From: Pseudomonadota bacterium
GTDB taxonomy: Bacteria > Pseudomonadota > Alphaproteobacteria > UBA9655
Assembly: GCA_016185255.1 (NCBI GenBank)
Contig: JACPNY010000066.1
Span: 1-42,837 of the forward strand
Reading direction: 5' to 3'
DNA: 42,837 nt
Position numbers and translations under genes: made by a program. Below the pieces are notes generated by a model, which was not told the origin of the DNA, searched no databases, and saw nothing but the letters and a program-made list of their open reading frames with translations. Shown piece after piece: positions 33,083 to 42,210 of this stretch; position 1 is the first letter of the stretch, and each line of letters opens with the position of its first letter.

Positions 33083-33529
33083 CTTTAAAGTTGCATCATT
33101 CAGAGACCACTGAACTTGCGGCAAATCACTCCCAAATAAATCTGTAAGACAAAGAAAAAGAGGATGCTCCTGTTTTATAACCCTTATATCTTCGGATGCT
33201 TCAGAAGCTACGGATCGTTGTATAGCAATCTGGTTAAATTTTTTTCGACGATGAGGATGGCGCTTTAGAAAGTCGTTAAACTCTGGTGAATCTACAAATT
33301 TTTGGAAATCAGCACTATTACGTGCAAACTCTTCTGTATAAACGGCAGCAAGCTGTCTTGCGAGTTGCTCAGGGGTTGATGAGCGCTTGGGAGTCTTGGT
33401 TGCCTTACGAAGAATTTGTTTCTTCATTGCGGGATCCAAGTCAGCAAAATTTTTAACGGCTTCAAGAGAAGCATTAAAACAGCAAATTGAAGAGAGAACG
33501 GCAAAAAATAAAATAAGATTACGAAACAT
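33065..33529 (-). CDS. Exported protein, unknown function
   Basis: A 154-residue protein with a signal peptide (FRNLILFFAVLSSICCFNASLEA). The mature part is basic and mostly helical: a Lys/Arg-rich stretch (about 40-60) is followed by YTEEFARNSADFQKFVDSPEFNDFL. No domain is recognised. AAGGAGAA precedes ATG 33529. It is convergent with cckA and separated by a hairpin. Confidence 0.7.
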   Translation of the reverse strand: MFRNLILFFAVLSSICCFNASLEAVKNFADLDPAMKKQILRKATKTPKRSSTPEQLARQLAAVYTEEFARNSADFQKFVDSPEFNDFLKRHPHRRKKFNQIAIQRSVASEASEDIRVIKQEHPLFLCLTDLFGSDLPQVQWSLNDATLKAVLSQ

Positions 33530-33696
33530 GAAAATTCTCCTTTTTGTTCATAACAGAATTAGCTCCTAGGATATGAAATACATCTTAAGAGAGATTAGAC
33601 TCAAAAACCATCTTCTTTTTTCTCATTAAAATACCTAGACAAACTCCTCTGATTCATGACACATACAGGCATAGATTAAAGACCGTTTAGGATTCC

Positions 33697-34932
33697 ATGC
33701 GCCAACCCTCTTCACAGTCTCCCTCCATCCCCTATAGTATTTGGGCGTTGGGCAGTGTGTCTTTTTTGATAAAAATTTCAGCGATCATTGTGTTTACCCT
33801 GAGTCCTCTTTTTGTCACTCAGGTTTTAGGAGCAAGTACATTTATTTTAGGTCTCTTAGAAGGCTTTATTGAAGCAATCTCTCTCTTTACGCGTATTTTT
33901 GCAGGCGTTATAAGCGATTTTATCCACAAAAGAAAAGTGATCATTGTTGTTGGGTATATTTTTTACTTAATTTCTCGGCCTTTTTTGGCTCTTTCAACCA
34001 CAGTAGAGGGCGTCTTTATAAGCCGAGCCTTTGATCGGGTTGGCAATGGGATGGAAGCAACTCCTCGCGATGCTCTTGTCGGTGATCTCGCCCCTCCTGA
34101 AATTAAAGGAGCTTGTTATGGACTCAGGGAATCGCTTTCGCGAGCCGGTGCTTTTTCAGGGGCCATTTTAACGGTTTTTCTCTTGTGGATGACTCAAAAT
34201 AATTATTCTCTTGTTTTTTGGGTGGGGGCGATACCAACAGCCCTTGCGCTGATCGTGCTCCTTGTTTTTGTAAAAGATCCTGTTGATGAGAAATTTCATA
34301 AAAAACCCACAAGACAGAAATTAAAACTTCAAGACATCTTAAATTTACCCCTCTCTTTTTGGCTCGTTCTTGTCCTCAGTGGAACATTCATGACATCCAA
34401 CTTTTCAGGAGCTTTTTTACTTTTAAGGGCGGAACAAACAGGCCTTGATATTCACCTCATCCCTCTCGTGATGGTGGTTCAAAATATGGCGACCGCTGTA
34501 ACGGCTTATCCAATTGGCTATCTGTCTGATAAAATAGGACGGCGATCTATGATGAGTTTAGGAATTATTCTTGTTATTCTCGCAAATATGCTTCTCGCCC
34601 AAGGAGGATCCATTTATATAATTTTAGGAGGTGTTTTGTTGTGGGGAGCTGAAATGGGAGTTACCCAAAGTATCCTCGCTGTTTTTCTGGCGGATGCGTG
34701 TCCTGAACATTTAAGAGGAACCGGGTTTGGTCTTTTTCACCTTGTAAATGGGGGATGCTTAATCATTGCAAATACCCTGGCTGGATGGGTTTGGAGTGAG
34801 GCTGGTCCTTCCATGATGTTTTATGCAAGTGCAACCATTGCTGCTCTTTCATCCCTTAGCTTGCCCTTTATAAGACCCCTCTCCAAGCTCCCACAATATG
34901 ATAAGGCCATCTCCACGGAGCGATTAAGATAA
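33697..34932 (+). CDS. MFS transporter
   Basis: A 411-residue major facilitator with twelve membrane segments. The first cytosolic loop holds GVISDFIHKRKVII (the MFS motif A with its Asp and basic residues). The TM4-5 region contains FDRVGNGMEATPRDALVGD, a block typical of the YfkF/drug-efflux-like MFS group. The second half repeats motif A as GYLSDKIGRRSMM. The substrate is unknown; no regulatory element was found. The last 65 bases overlap the convergent yraN. Confidence 0.85.
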   Translation: MRQPSSQSPSIPYSIWALGSVSFLIKISAIIVFTLSPLFVTQVLGASTFILGLLEGFIEAISLFTRIFAGVISDFIHKRKVIIVVGYIFYLISRPFLALSTTVEGVFISRAFDRVGNGMEATPRDALVGDLAPPEIKGACYGLRESLSRAGAFSGAILTVFLLWMTQNNYSLVFWVGAIPTALALIVLLVFVKDPVDEKFHKKPTRQKLKLQDILNLPLSFWLVLVLSGTFMTSNFSGAFLLLRAEQTGLDIHLIPLVMVVQNMATAVTAYPIGYLSDKIGRRSMMSLGIILVILANMLLAQGGSIYIILGGVLLWGAEMGVTQSILAVFLADACPEHLRGTGFGLFHLVNGGCLIIANTLAGWVWSEAGPSMMFYASATIAALSSLSLPFIRPLSKLPQYDKAISTERLR

Positions 34933-35236
34933 CATCAAACCGCAATTCAATAGGTAACGATTTTCGAGCCAAATAATAGAGAAGAGTCCGCTCAATACGA
35001 CGTTGTTGAGACGGTGTTATAGAGAAGGCAGCTTTTTCGAGGGACTCTCGACTTTTCACTTCAACGGCCACAAGGGTTTTCCCTTTGCGCACTAAAAGAT
35101 CAATCTCTCCAACGGGCGTTTTAAAGCGATTTTCAAGAATCTCATATCCCTTGCACCGTAAATAAAAGGAGGCGATCCATTCTCCTCGTTGACCTTTAAG
35201 GTACGCGCGTTTTTTCGGATTTAAGGGCAAGCGCAT
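34868..35236 (-). CDS. yraN: YraN-family (UPF0102) endonuclease-like protein
   Basis: A 122-residue member of the YraN family with the endonuclease-like fold. The core motif GEIDLLVRKGKTLVAVEVKSR (Asp, Glu, Lys of the PD-(D/E)XK type) is complete. ATG 35236 has GGGAGG 9-14 bases upstream; an upstream start would reach further into rsmI. It is encoded just after rsmI with overlap, the order usual in alphaproteobacteria. Its biological role is not settled. Confidence 0.9.
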   Translation of the reverse strand: MRLPLNPKKRAYLKGQRGEWIASFYLRCKGYEILENRFKTPVGEIDLLVRKGKTLVAVEVKSRESLEKAAFSITPSQQRRIERTLLYYLARKSLPIELRFDVILIAPWRWPYHIVGAWRGVL

Positions 35237-36026
35237 GTTGATAAACCTCCCGTTTTGATATTCCAAAGGCTTTCGAGACAAGGTCTACAGCCTCTTTTAC
35301 AGAATACCTATCAAGGGCTTTTTGCAAATGAATCTTAAGATCTTCTGGAGAAAAGGGGGGGGATGAAGTTCCCTCCACGACCACGACGATTTCTCCGCGA
35401 GGAGGAGACGCTTCATAGTAAGATATTAAAGACGAGAGAGATCCTCGCTTCACTTCCTCAAAAACCTTTGTCATCTCCCGACAAACGGCCCCTTTCCGAT
35501 CTCCTAGCACCTCCAAGGCATCCTTTAAAAAAGGGATAAGTCTTTTTGGGGATTCAAAGAACAGAAGGGTAGCTTGACTTTCCTTTAGCTCCTCAAGCGC
35601 TGTTGTGCGAGCGCCCTGCTTGGAGGATAAAAAACCACAGAATAAAAATCGGTCCGGAGCAAGGCCTGAGAGACAGAGAGCCATTAGTGGCGCTGACACA
35701 CCTGGAATAACGGTGTAGGGAAGGGAGCTTTTTTGACAAGCCACTACAAGTTTAAAACCAGGATCGGAAATAAGCGGCATCCCTCCATCCGTTATATAAG
35801 CAATACGCTTTCCTTCCTTTAATTGTGCCAACAGACGAGGACGCATTTGCTCTGCATTATGATCATGATAAGCCAGAAGCGGCTTTGAGATAGCGTAGTG
35901 ATTGAGTAATTTTGATGAAACGCGTGTGTCTTCACAAGCAATAACATCCACTTCTTTCAGTACCTCAAGAGCTCGCAAGGTGATGTCTTTCAAATTTCCA
36001 ATGGGGGTGGCGATTAGATAGAGCAT
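35196..36026 (-). CDS. rsmI: 16S rRNA (cytidine1402-2'-O)-methyltransferase RsmI
   Basis: A 276-residue SAM-dependent methyltransferase that modifies C1402 in the decoding centre of 16S rRNA. All family motifs appear: LYLIATPIGNLKDITLRAL (2-20), ACEDTR, YITDGGMPLISDPG (about 79-92), and ESPKRL. ATG 36026 matches the family start; the ORF extends 5 codons further upstream. It forms an operon with yraN by a 41-base overlap. In many alphaproteobacteria it stands divergent to the LpoA-like gene; here a bicupin gene has come between. Confidence 0.95.
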   Translation of the reverse strand: MLYLIATPIGNLKDITLRALEVLKEVDVIACEDTRVSSKLLNHYAISKPLLAYHDHNAEQMRPRLLAQLKEGKRIAYITDGGMPLISDPGFKLVVACQKSSLPYTVIPGVSAPLMALCLSGLAPDRFLFCGFLSSKQGARTTALEELKESQATLLFFESPKRLIPFLKDALEVLGDRKGAVCREMTKVFEEVKRGSLSSLISYYEASPPRGEIVVVVEGTSSPPFSPEDLKIHLQKALDRYSVKEAVDLVSKAFGISKREVYQHALALKSEKTRVP

Positions 36027-36136
36027 GGTTGAACGGCCCAAGATTTAAGGAAAAGCTTTATATATTTTATTGTCTGATAACATAAATTCTCTTTTCTGTC
36101 ATCCTCTCGCATTGAAAATGCTTTCTTTGTTATTGT

Positions 36137-36151
36137 TTAACCCTTTATTAA
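36137..36151. promoter_or_regulatory. TTAA-N7-TTAA motif (CtrA consensus)
   Basis: TTAA at 36137-36140 and 36148-36151 are separated by seven bases, 59 bases before the bicupin start and upstream of divergent rsmI. It matches the CtrA consensus exactly. Confidence 0.35.
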
Positions 36152-36209
36152 CTTGGGATCGTTATCTTATGGAAAATTAAACAATTATATAAAAAAGCGG
36201 ATAAATACG

Positions 36210-37304
36210 ATGGAAAATTCATCTTCACTTCCCGATAAACTCTCCCAAAAAATAAAGTCATTTTTAGATCAAGAGTCCCAAAAATTATCATCGCACTTTC
36301 CTCATCGCTTAAACTTATTTACAGACGGTAATATTGATGAGAATAAGGCGGGGATTAGAATCTCTGAAACAGAGCAACAGTTTGCTGATTTAGGGTTAAC
36401 CAATCTTCTTTTTTATTACAAACTGCACGATCATTCGATGCGTGTTCCCCATTGGCATGCCAATGCAATTGAAGTAGGCGTCGTGCTTACGGGAAAAATG
36501 AAAATCACAATTTGGGATGGTTTGGGAAAACCCGAGATATTTACCGTTGAGGAAAATGGAACATGGCTCATTCCCCAAGGGACTCTTCATGCCTTAGAAA
36601 ATGTTGGAGATGATGAGTTAGATTTTTTTGTTGCCTACAATTCCTCCGATGCAGCAGATCGAGATTTTGCAACAGCATGGGCAGCCTTACCTGATGCCCT
36701 CTTGGAACGATCACTAGGACTTTTACCCAACGAAATTGTAACTCTTAAAACAACCACTATCAATCGCTTAAGCAGCTATGATCCTTCATCTATGCCTGAG
36801 AAAGCTGTTATTAAAAGTCCTTTTTCTTCTAATTTCTTGACTGTTGAGCCGCTTTACACAAGTGAGCTGGGGTCTATCCGGCGAATTGATGCAGAAACAA
36901 CTCCTGCTATGCAAGCCATGGCGTTACAACAAACAATCCTCCATCCAGGAACAATGCGTGAACCCCATTGGTATCTTGCTGGAGATACGCTTTTGTTTGT
37001 TAACAAAGGGACGGCTTTCTTTACGATGATGGATAATGAAGGCAAAGTATATAATGTGCTCATAAAATCAGGAGATTTAATCTTTATTCCTATAGGAACA
37101 TTCCATGTATACGTAAACGTAGGAACAGAAGCACTTGAAATCTACGAGGTGTTCAATGCCTCTCAAAAGTTATCAGAAGTGACTCTTCTTAATGGAGCTC
37201 AACATTTTAGTGCAGGCACCTTATCAAGTGCAACGGGACTTAGTCAGGAAGTTACCGAAAAAATACTCAAGAAACCTCCGCAAAATTACATGATTTCTTT
37301 TTAG
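36210..37304 (+). CDS. Bicupin protein of the oxalate decarboxylase/germin-like type
   Basis: A 364-residue cytosolic protein with two cupin domains. The first (about 65-160) has a full metal set: VPHWHANAIEVGVVLTG (two His and Glu) and a later His in PQGTLHAL. In the second (about 230-330) the matching place reads REPHWYLAGDTLLFVNKG, so one His and the Glu are missing and metal binding is doubtful. The layout resembles oxalate decarboxylase and germin-type bicupins, but the substrate cannot be told. ATG 36210 is chosen over the upstream ATT/ATG region at 36153; the ribosome site is weak in both cases. Confidence 0.8.
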   Translation: MENSSSLPDKLSQKIKSFLDQESQKLSSHFPHRLNLFTDGNIDENKAGIRISETEQQFADLGLTNLLFYYKLHDHSMRVPHWHANAIEVGVVLTGKMKITIWDGLGKPEIFTVEENGTWLIPQGTLHALENVGDDELDFFVAYNSSDAADRDFATAWAALPDALLERSLGLLPNEIVTLKTTTINRLSSYDPSSMPEKAVIKSPFSSNFLTVEPLYTSELGSIRRIDAETTPAMQAMALQQTILHPGTMREPHWYLAGDTLLFVNKGTAFFTMMDNEGKVYNVLIKSGDLIFIPIGTFHVYVNVGTEALEIYEVFNASQKLSEVTLLNGAQHFSAGTLSSATGLSQEVTEKILKKPPQNYMISF

Positions 37305-37387
37305 CGGCTCTCTCACTCGAGATTGAGAAACGTATTTCTGGAGTCAACACTCACTTAAAAGAGACAATCTTTCATTCTGTTTTCCTG

Positions 37388-37417
37388 TTGATATTTAAGT
37401 GTTTTTCACTCTATTAT
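37388..37417 (+). promoter_or_regulatory. Promoter of the LpoA-like gene
   Basis: TTGATA (37388-37393), 18 bases, then TATTAT (37412-37417). It is about 48 bases before the start codon. Confidence 0.6.
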
Positions 37418-37464
37418 ACTGCCATCAATAGACCCCTCGCTCAATCAATGGGAGACGCGCCATA

Positions 37465-38628
37465 ATGACAAGAATGCTACGGTTTTTTATATGGGGAAGC
37501 CTTCTGATGAGCTTGACCTCTTGTGGTCCTAAAGTTCCTGAAACACCACCTGTCGTGACGTCTCCTCCTCCAAAAATAAAGCCTATCCCTCCTGTTTTAG
37601 CGCCCTTGCCCCCCTCAGAGCCCGCTCTCAAATCTCATAAAATAGGTCTTCTTCTTCCGCTTTCTGGTCCTCACGCAGATCTGGGCAAGGGATTGCTAGA
37701 AGCTGCAGAATTGGCTCTTTTTGAAGGGGAGTCGTCTTCCATTACCTTGATTCCTCAAGATACGGCACAAGGGGCACAGCTTGCGGCTCAAAAGGCTCTT
37801 GATAAGGGCGCAGAGCTTTTGTTAGGCCCTGTTTTTGCAACCGAAGTTGAAAAGATAAAACCTCTTCTTGCGACCCAAAAAGTAAACCTTCTGTGTTTTT
37901 CGACAGATCAAACTGTCGCCGGACACGGGGTTTATGTTTTAGGCTTTTTGCCATCTCAACAAATTGAACGGATTCTTGAATATGCAAAGGAAAGAGGACT
38001 CATAAAAATTGCCGCTTTAACTCCTCAAGATCAGTATGGAAAACTGATAGACCACACCTTAAGGCACCTTGAAACCCAAGGGAAAATCCAACTCCTCGGA
38101 ATTACTCATTATGAAAAGGGAGATATTCTTGATGGAAATCCAGGTAATGCGCGCCTATTGGAAGAGGTAACGAAGTACAAGAGCCAGGGAGTTGATGCTC
38201 TTTTAATTCCAGAAGGAGGAGAGAATCTCGCTCTTCTCATGCGTCTTCTAGGCCCTCAAGGTTCCCTCAAAATCTTAGGAAGTGGGCAGTGGGATACACC
38301 AGAAACACGTTATATTCCTGGACTTGAGGGAGGACTGTTTGCTTCCACAAGCCCGGAAGGTCGTCAGAATTTTGAATCCAGATTTCAGAAATCCTATGGG
38401 CGCTCTCCCCCTCGCATTGCAGGCCTTGCTTATGATGCCATCGCCCTAGCGCTCGCCTTAGCTGACAAAGGCTATACCTCTGAAAACCTCACCTTTGATC
38501 AAGGTTTCGCGGGAACAGAGGGTCTTTTCCGCTTAACGCCACAAGGTTTAAATGAACGCGGCCTTGCTGTGCTTGAAATCAGTCCCTCAGGATTCAGAAT
38601 TGCAAGCCCTGCTCCGCAGAGTTTTTAA
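37465..38628 (+). CDS. Penicillin-binding protein activator-like lipoprotein (LpoA/LppC family)
   Basis: A 387-residue lipoprotein. The signal ends in a lipobox (LTSC, Cys20), followed by a Pro-rich tether (about 24-55) and a type I periplasmic-binding-protein fold starting KIGLLLPLSGPHADLGKGLL. LpoA of E. coli binds and activates PBP1a from the outer membrane; the alphaproteobacterial members share the fold, and some may bind a small ligand instead. ATG 37465 has GGGAG upstream. It is next to rsmI-yraN as in many alphaproteobacteria, apart from the intervening bicupin gene. Confidence 0.85.
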   Translation: MTRMLRFFIWGSLLMSLTSCGPKVPETPPVVTSPPPKIKPIPPVLAPLPPSEPALKSHKIGLLLPLSGPHADLGKGLLEAAELALFEGESSSITLIPQDTAQGAQLAAQKALDKGAELLLGPVFATEVEKIKPLLATQKVNLLCFSTDQTVAGHGVYVLGFLPSQQIERILEYAKERGLIKIAALTPQDQYGKLIDHTLRHLETQGKIQLLGITHYEKGDILDGNPGNARLLEEVTKYKSQGVDALLIPEGGENLALLMRLLGPQGSLKILGSGQWDTPETRYIPGLEGGLFASTSPEGRQNFESRFQKSYGRSPPRIAGLAYDAIALALALADKGYTSENLTFDQGFAGTEGLFRLTPQGLNERGLAVLEISPSGFRIASPAPQSF

Positions 38629-38673
38629 GCTTTGGATAAGAGTTTCATTTTTTTGTTTTTAAATAACATATTA

Positions 38674-38855
38674 CGTCATTGCGAGGAGTGAAACGACGAA
38701 GCAACCCAGTAAAAAAGAACTTATTCCGTAGGAATGCATCTTTTTTATTTTGCAAGAAAAGTGATTAATTTTATGTGGATAAAGAAGGCTGCATGTCCAA
38801 AGGACATGCGTTATTTGCCCTAGGTTGCTTCGTCGTTTCACTCCTCGCAATGACG
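38674..38855. repeat. MITE-like element with perfect 33-nt terminal inverted repeats
   Basis: The 33 bases 38674-38706 (starting CGTCATTGCGAGGAGTG) recur exactly inverted at 38823-38855, with 116 bases between. The ends belong to the same family as the palindromes at 5686 and 17125. The inside has a small GCATGTCC/GGACATGC hairpin and no gene. It fills most of the gap between the LpoA-like gene and hemW. Confidence 0.85.
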
Positions 38856-38890
38856 CTAACTAACTATTTTATATTCGAGAATTTAATTCT

Positions 38891-40045
38891 CTATCCAAAG
38901 CTCTGGTTAAGTAAAAAAGCAATAAGGCCATTAAGCCTCAAGCGCCCCTCAGGTGTGGGAACAAGATGGGTAGGCGTTTTAACAAGAAGCCCTTCTCCTT
39001 CAAGGTGGGTAAGGCCTTGATAAGCCTCCTCTGGAGCAAGGCCCGTTTCTTCTTGAAGGCGCTTTAGGGAAAGACCTTGCGTTAACCGTAATCCCATAAG
39101 GGTAAGCTCTTGAAGACGTTCTTCTGGCGAAAGAGACTCAATGATCTGAAGCCCATGCCCTTCCTTTTCCACAGCCGCAAGCCAAGTTTCGGGAGCTTTA
39201 TGACGAGATGTAGCGTGCTTTACTCCTTCAAGCGTTATTCTTCCATGCGCTCCTGGACCAATCCCTATATAATTCTCAAAGTTCCAATAAAGAAGGTTAT
39301 GCTGACACTCTTGAGAAGGGGCCGCGTAATTAGAGACTTCATAAGAGGGAAGACCCGCCTCACGCATCATGTTTTCCGTGAGTTCATAAAGGAAGGCCGC
39401 TGGGTCTTCCTCAAGGGTCATTGTCTCTCCGCGCGCCAGACGCGTGGCAAAGGCTGTTTGGGGTTCAATGGTAAGTTGGTAAAGAGAAAGATGTCCTTGA
39501 GCGTACCTCAATGCTTCTCTAAGTTCCGCCTTCCAGGCGGTCTCTGTTTGATGAGGACGCGCATAAATCAAATCAAAGGAATAGCGAGGAAAGTAGGTAG
39601 CAGCAACATCGAGGGCTTTCAGCGCCTCCTTTGCGGAATGGCGACGCCCTAAAAAAGAAAGGGCTTCATCTTGTAAGGACTGAACGCCAATAGAAAGACG
39701 ATTAACACCTGCTTTCCTGAAGGCTTCAAATTTTTTGGCTTCTACCGTGCTCGGGTTAGCTTCTAGAGTGACTTCAAAATGAGGGACGGTTGGGAAAAGA
39801 GCTTTTGCCGTTTCGATAAGGGCGGCCACTGTTTCGGGATCCATGAGAGATGGAGTGCCTCCCCCAAAGAAAATACTTGATAAAATCCCTTGAGTAGTAT
39901 CATGAGACGCATGGGTGAGCTCTTTTAAAAGAGCTTCTTTCCAGCGCCTCTGCTCAACTTTTTCCCGCACATGACTATTAAAGTCACAATAGGGACATTT
40001 AGACAGGCAAAAGGGCCAGTGGATATAAAGACCAAAGGGTATCAT
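38891..40045 (-). CDS. hemW: Heme chaperone HemW (radical SAM)
   Basis: A 384-residue radical-SAM family protein that carries heme; it is related to coproporphyrinogen dehydrogenase HemN. CLSKCPYCDFNSHV holds the CX3CX2C [4Fe-4S] site, followed by FFGGGTPSLM and GVNRLSIGVQSLQ, with the HemN C-terminal domain at the end (GLRLTQGLSLKRL). It lacks the extra N-terminal Cys and residues typical of HemN proper. The ORF also opens at GTG 40054; neither start has a strong ribosome site. It is convergent with the LpoA-like gene across a MITE-like repeat. Confidence 0.92.
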   Translation of the reverse strand: MIPFGLYIHWPFCLSKCPYCDFNSHVREKVEQRRWKEALLKELTHASHDTTQGILSSIFFGGGTPSLMDPETVAALIETAKALFPTVPHFEVTLEANPSTVEAKKFEAFRKAGVNRLSIGVQSLQDEALSFLGRRHSAKEALKALDVAATYFPRYSFDLIYARPHQTETAWKAELREALRYAQGHLSLYQLTIEPQTAFATRLARGETMTLEEDPAAFLYELTENMMREAGLPSYEVSNYAAPSQECQHNLLYWNFENYIGIGPGAHGRITLEGVKHATSRHKAPETWLAAVEKEGHGLQIIESLSPEERLQELTLMGLRLTQGLSLKRLQEETGLAPEEAYQGLTHLEGEGLLVKTPTHLVPTPEGRLRLNGLIAFLLNQSFG

Positions 40046-40084
40046 AGGAGTCACTAAAGGTTAATTGTGACTCCTTACTATCCC

Positions 40085-40411
40085 TTAATCACACTTTTCA
40101 CAATCTTTTTGGCACTTCCGGCAAGCCTCTGCACATCTTTTAGCAGCGGCAGCACAGGCTTTTGCATACTCGCCTTCCATTTTGCCGCACTTATTTGTAC
40201 AATCGTCACAAACCTTTGCACAAAATTCGTAAAAGTCTTTTGTGCAACATCCTCTCGCTGTAAGGCGCCCTACAAGTGTGCAAATCTCAGCACACGCAAT
40301 GCAGCAGGACATCTCTGATGAGCACTCTTTGGAGTCTTTGCGCTCAAAAGCACAGCGCTCCGCTGCTTTGACTGTGTCAAAACAAGCATCAATACATTCT
40401 TTATATATCAT
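40085..40411 (-). CDS. Four-helix-bundle copper-binding protein (Csp/DUF326)
   Basis: A 108-residue protein without a signal peptide and with 20 cysteines, many as CX3C, CX2C or CC, spread over four amphipathic helices. This is the pattern of the Csp copper-storage proteins, which hold many Cu(I) ions inside the bundle. The absence of a signal peptide points to a cytosolic (Csp3-like) form. A TATAAT box lies upstream on its strand (complement at about 40440-40445), and CAGGAGA precedes ATG 40411. Confidence 0.88.
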   Translation of the reverse strand: MIYKECIDACFDTVKAAERCAFERKDSKECSSEMSCCIACAEICTLVGRLTARGCCTKDFYEFCAKVCDDCTNKCGKMEGEYAKACAAAAKRCAEACRKCQKDCEKCD

Positions 40412-40469
40412 GTGTATCTCCTGTTTTTTGTTAGTATTTTTATTATACAGAAAAAATATTAGTATTTAA

Positions 40470-42072
40470 TTAATTCTTCACATGAAAGGGGACATTGATG
40501 ATGATACGGGCTTGGTTCGGAATATGCTCTGACCAGGAAAGAACTCGCGTAATGGCATCGGCGGTACGGTTATGTAAAAAGTGTTGCCACCATTTTGCTG
40601 GAACTAGTTCGGGTAAAATAATGGTAACCAACTGATCCTGAAGTCTATCTAGATAATGCACATACTCAATAATAGGTTGAAGAATTGATCTGTAAGGAGA
40701 AGGGAGAATAACAACCTTCAAGCCCCAGCTAAGCTCCTCAAGCTGCTTACATGTATTTTCAACCGTTTGGGGGTTAATATCAACAATCAAGACAACAACA
40801 TTTTTGCTAATTTCACGTGCAAAAGAGAGCGCTTTATACGTGCCACGGTGAAGAAAAGACACAGGAACCACCACCGTTCTAGACGTTGACTCAGAAAAAT
40901 GGGGCTGACCATCTTGTTTTTTTGAGTGTGGTGTTACGGCTAATTGCTTTTCTATTCGTTGATAGTGATTTCGAATAGTATAGCATATCTTGATCATAAG
41001 GGGGATGGCTATAAAAACTAAAAAGCCCCCTTCCTCGAACTTAGCTATGAACGTGATTATAAGAGCTAATCCAGACAAAGTTGCTCCGAAGGCATTGATA
41101 AACATTTTGGTGTGGAACATAATGAGCAAGTTGACTTGTGATGCTTTCTGTTGGTGAAGGAACAATTCCAAAATCATTGACTAATTTGGTAAACCCAAAA
41201 AAAGAAACCGCAACAGTTAGGCCAATGGCGAGTAGGATATACTGAGAAACGCGGCTTGTTGGTTCTTTGAGAACTCTTCCTGCATTGGCAACCGCTTCGA
41301 TACCTGTCATTGCCGTGCACCCCCCAGCAAAAGCACGCAATATAATAAAAAAGGTAAAAAAAGACCAAAGAATATCCGTGTCTTCATGCGTCACGGTTAT
41401 GTTATTTTCTGGAGATGGCATGAAAAATCCTAAGAAGCAAATGGAGATCACCATAAGAATAAAAGCATACACGGGAAGTGAAATGATACGCGCTGATTCT
41501 TTAACGCCTCGTAAATTAAGCCATCCCAAAATTAAAACACCCATAAGCGAGAGTTCTGTTGAGATGGGAAGGAGTTGAGGGTACGCAGAGGTAAGCGCCC
41601 TTACCCCCGCTGTAACCGAAACTGCCACCGTGAGAATATAATCAAGAATTAAAGCAGAAGCCCCGAAAATGCTAGCGAAGGACCCAATATTGTGTTTGGC
41701 AACAATATAAGCTCCTCCTCCTTGTGGATAGGCTTTTACGGTTTGAGAATAAGAGATGACCAATGTCCACAACAAAAGGACAATGACACTTGTAATGGGT
41801 ATGGATAAGTGGAATGACTGTGTCCCCAAGATGGAAAGGGCAAGAAGAATTTCTTCTGTGGCATAGGCCAGTGAGGAAATTGTATCAACAGCTAAGATAG
41901 GAAATCCTAGCCAAAAGCCCAACCGTTCTTTTTGCTGATGGGACGTTTTCAAAGGATGACCAAAAAGAAATTGACGAATTCTGGCGAAGGGATAGTTGTC
42001 CACCAATCCTCGTCGAAAATAGGAAATTTTAGGGATGCTGTTTTCGTCAGGTGTCATTGAGTCTATTAACAT
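40470..42072 (-). pseudogene. KimA/YdaO-like APC-family permease, broken by internal deletion
   Basis: Two overlapping frames hold the two ends of one permease. The first (from about 42072 to 41041) covers the N-terminus: GHPLKTSHQQKERLGF, then LAVDTISSLAYATEEILL, YPQGGGAYIVAKHNIG, DYILTVAVSVTAGVRALTSA, LNLRGVKESA, and TGIEAVANAGRVLKEP, the KimA-type K+ uptake permease core. The second frame (from about 41115 to 40470) resumes at INAFGATLSGLALIITFIAKFEEGG, which is near the end of the membrane part, and runs into the C-terminal cytosolic domain. Between them the central spans (an estimated 120-130 residues) are missing and the frame changes. The product cannot be a working transporter. Decay looks recent since both halves are otherwise clean. 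Confidence 0.8.
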
Positions 42073-42106
42073 GTAGCTGGTCTCAAAACAATATCGCACC
42101 TATAGG

Positions 42107-42121
42107 TTAAAATTATGTTAA
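42107..42121. promoter_or_regulatory. TTAA-N7-TTAA motif within a palindrome upstream of mreB
   Basis: TTAA at 42107-42110 and 42118-42121 are seven bases apart and sit in a palindrome AGGTTAA-N7-TTAACCT. It lies between the divergent permease pseudogene and mreB, and matches the CtrA consensus exactly. Confidence 0.4.
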
Positions 42122-42210
42122 CCTAAAAATTGAGCGGCAAAGCTTAGATTTCATCAGATTTACCAAAAAAAAGCTGTGCATAAGACAAGAATATGCTATA
42201 GCCATAATGA

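Noticed and set aside
38674..38855. Insertion sequence
   Set aside because: The element has perfect inverted ends but no transposase; it is too short and is called MITE-like instead.
5686..38855. Dispersed repeats as a CRISPR array
   Set aside because: Copies are far apart, palindromic and of several families, without regular spacers or cas genes.
40470..42099. Two separate genes: a permease and a cytosolic protein
   Set aside because: The two frames hold consecutive parts of one KimA-like permease, with the centre missing between them.
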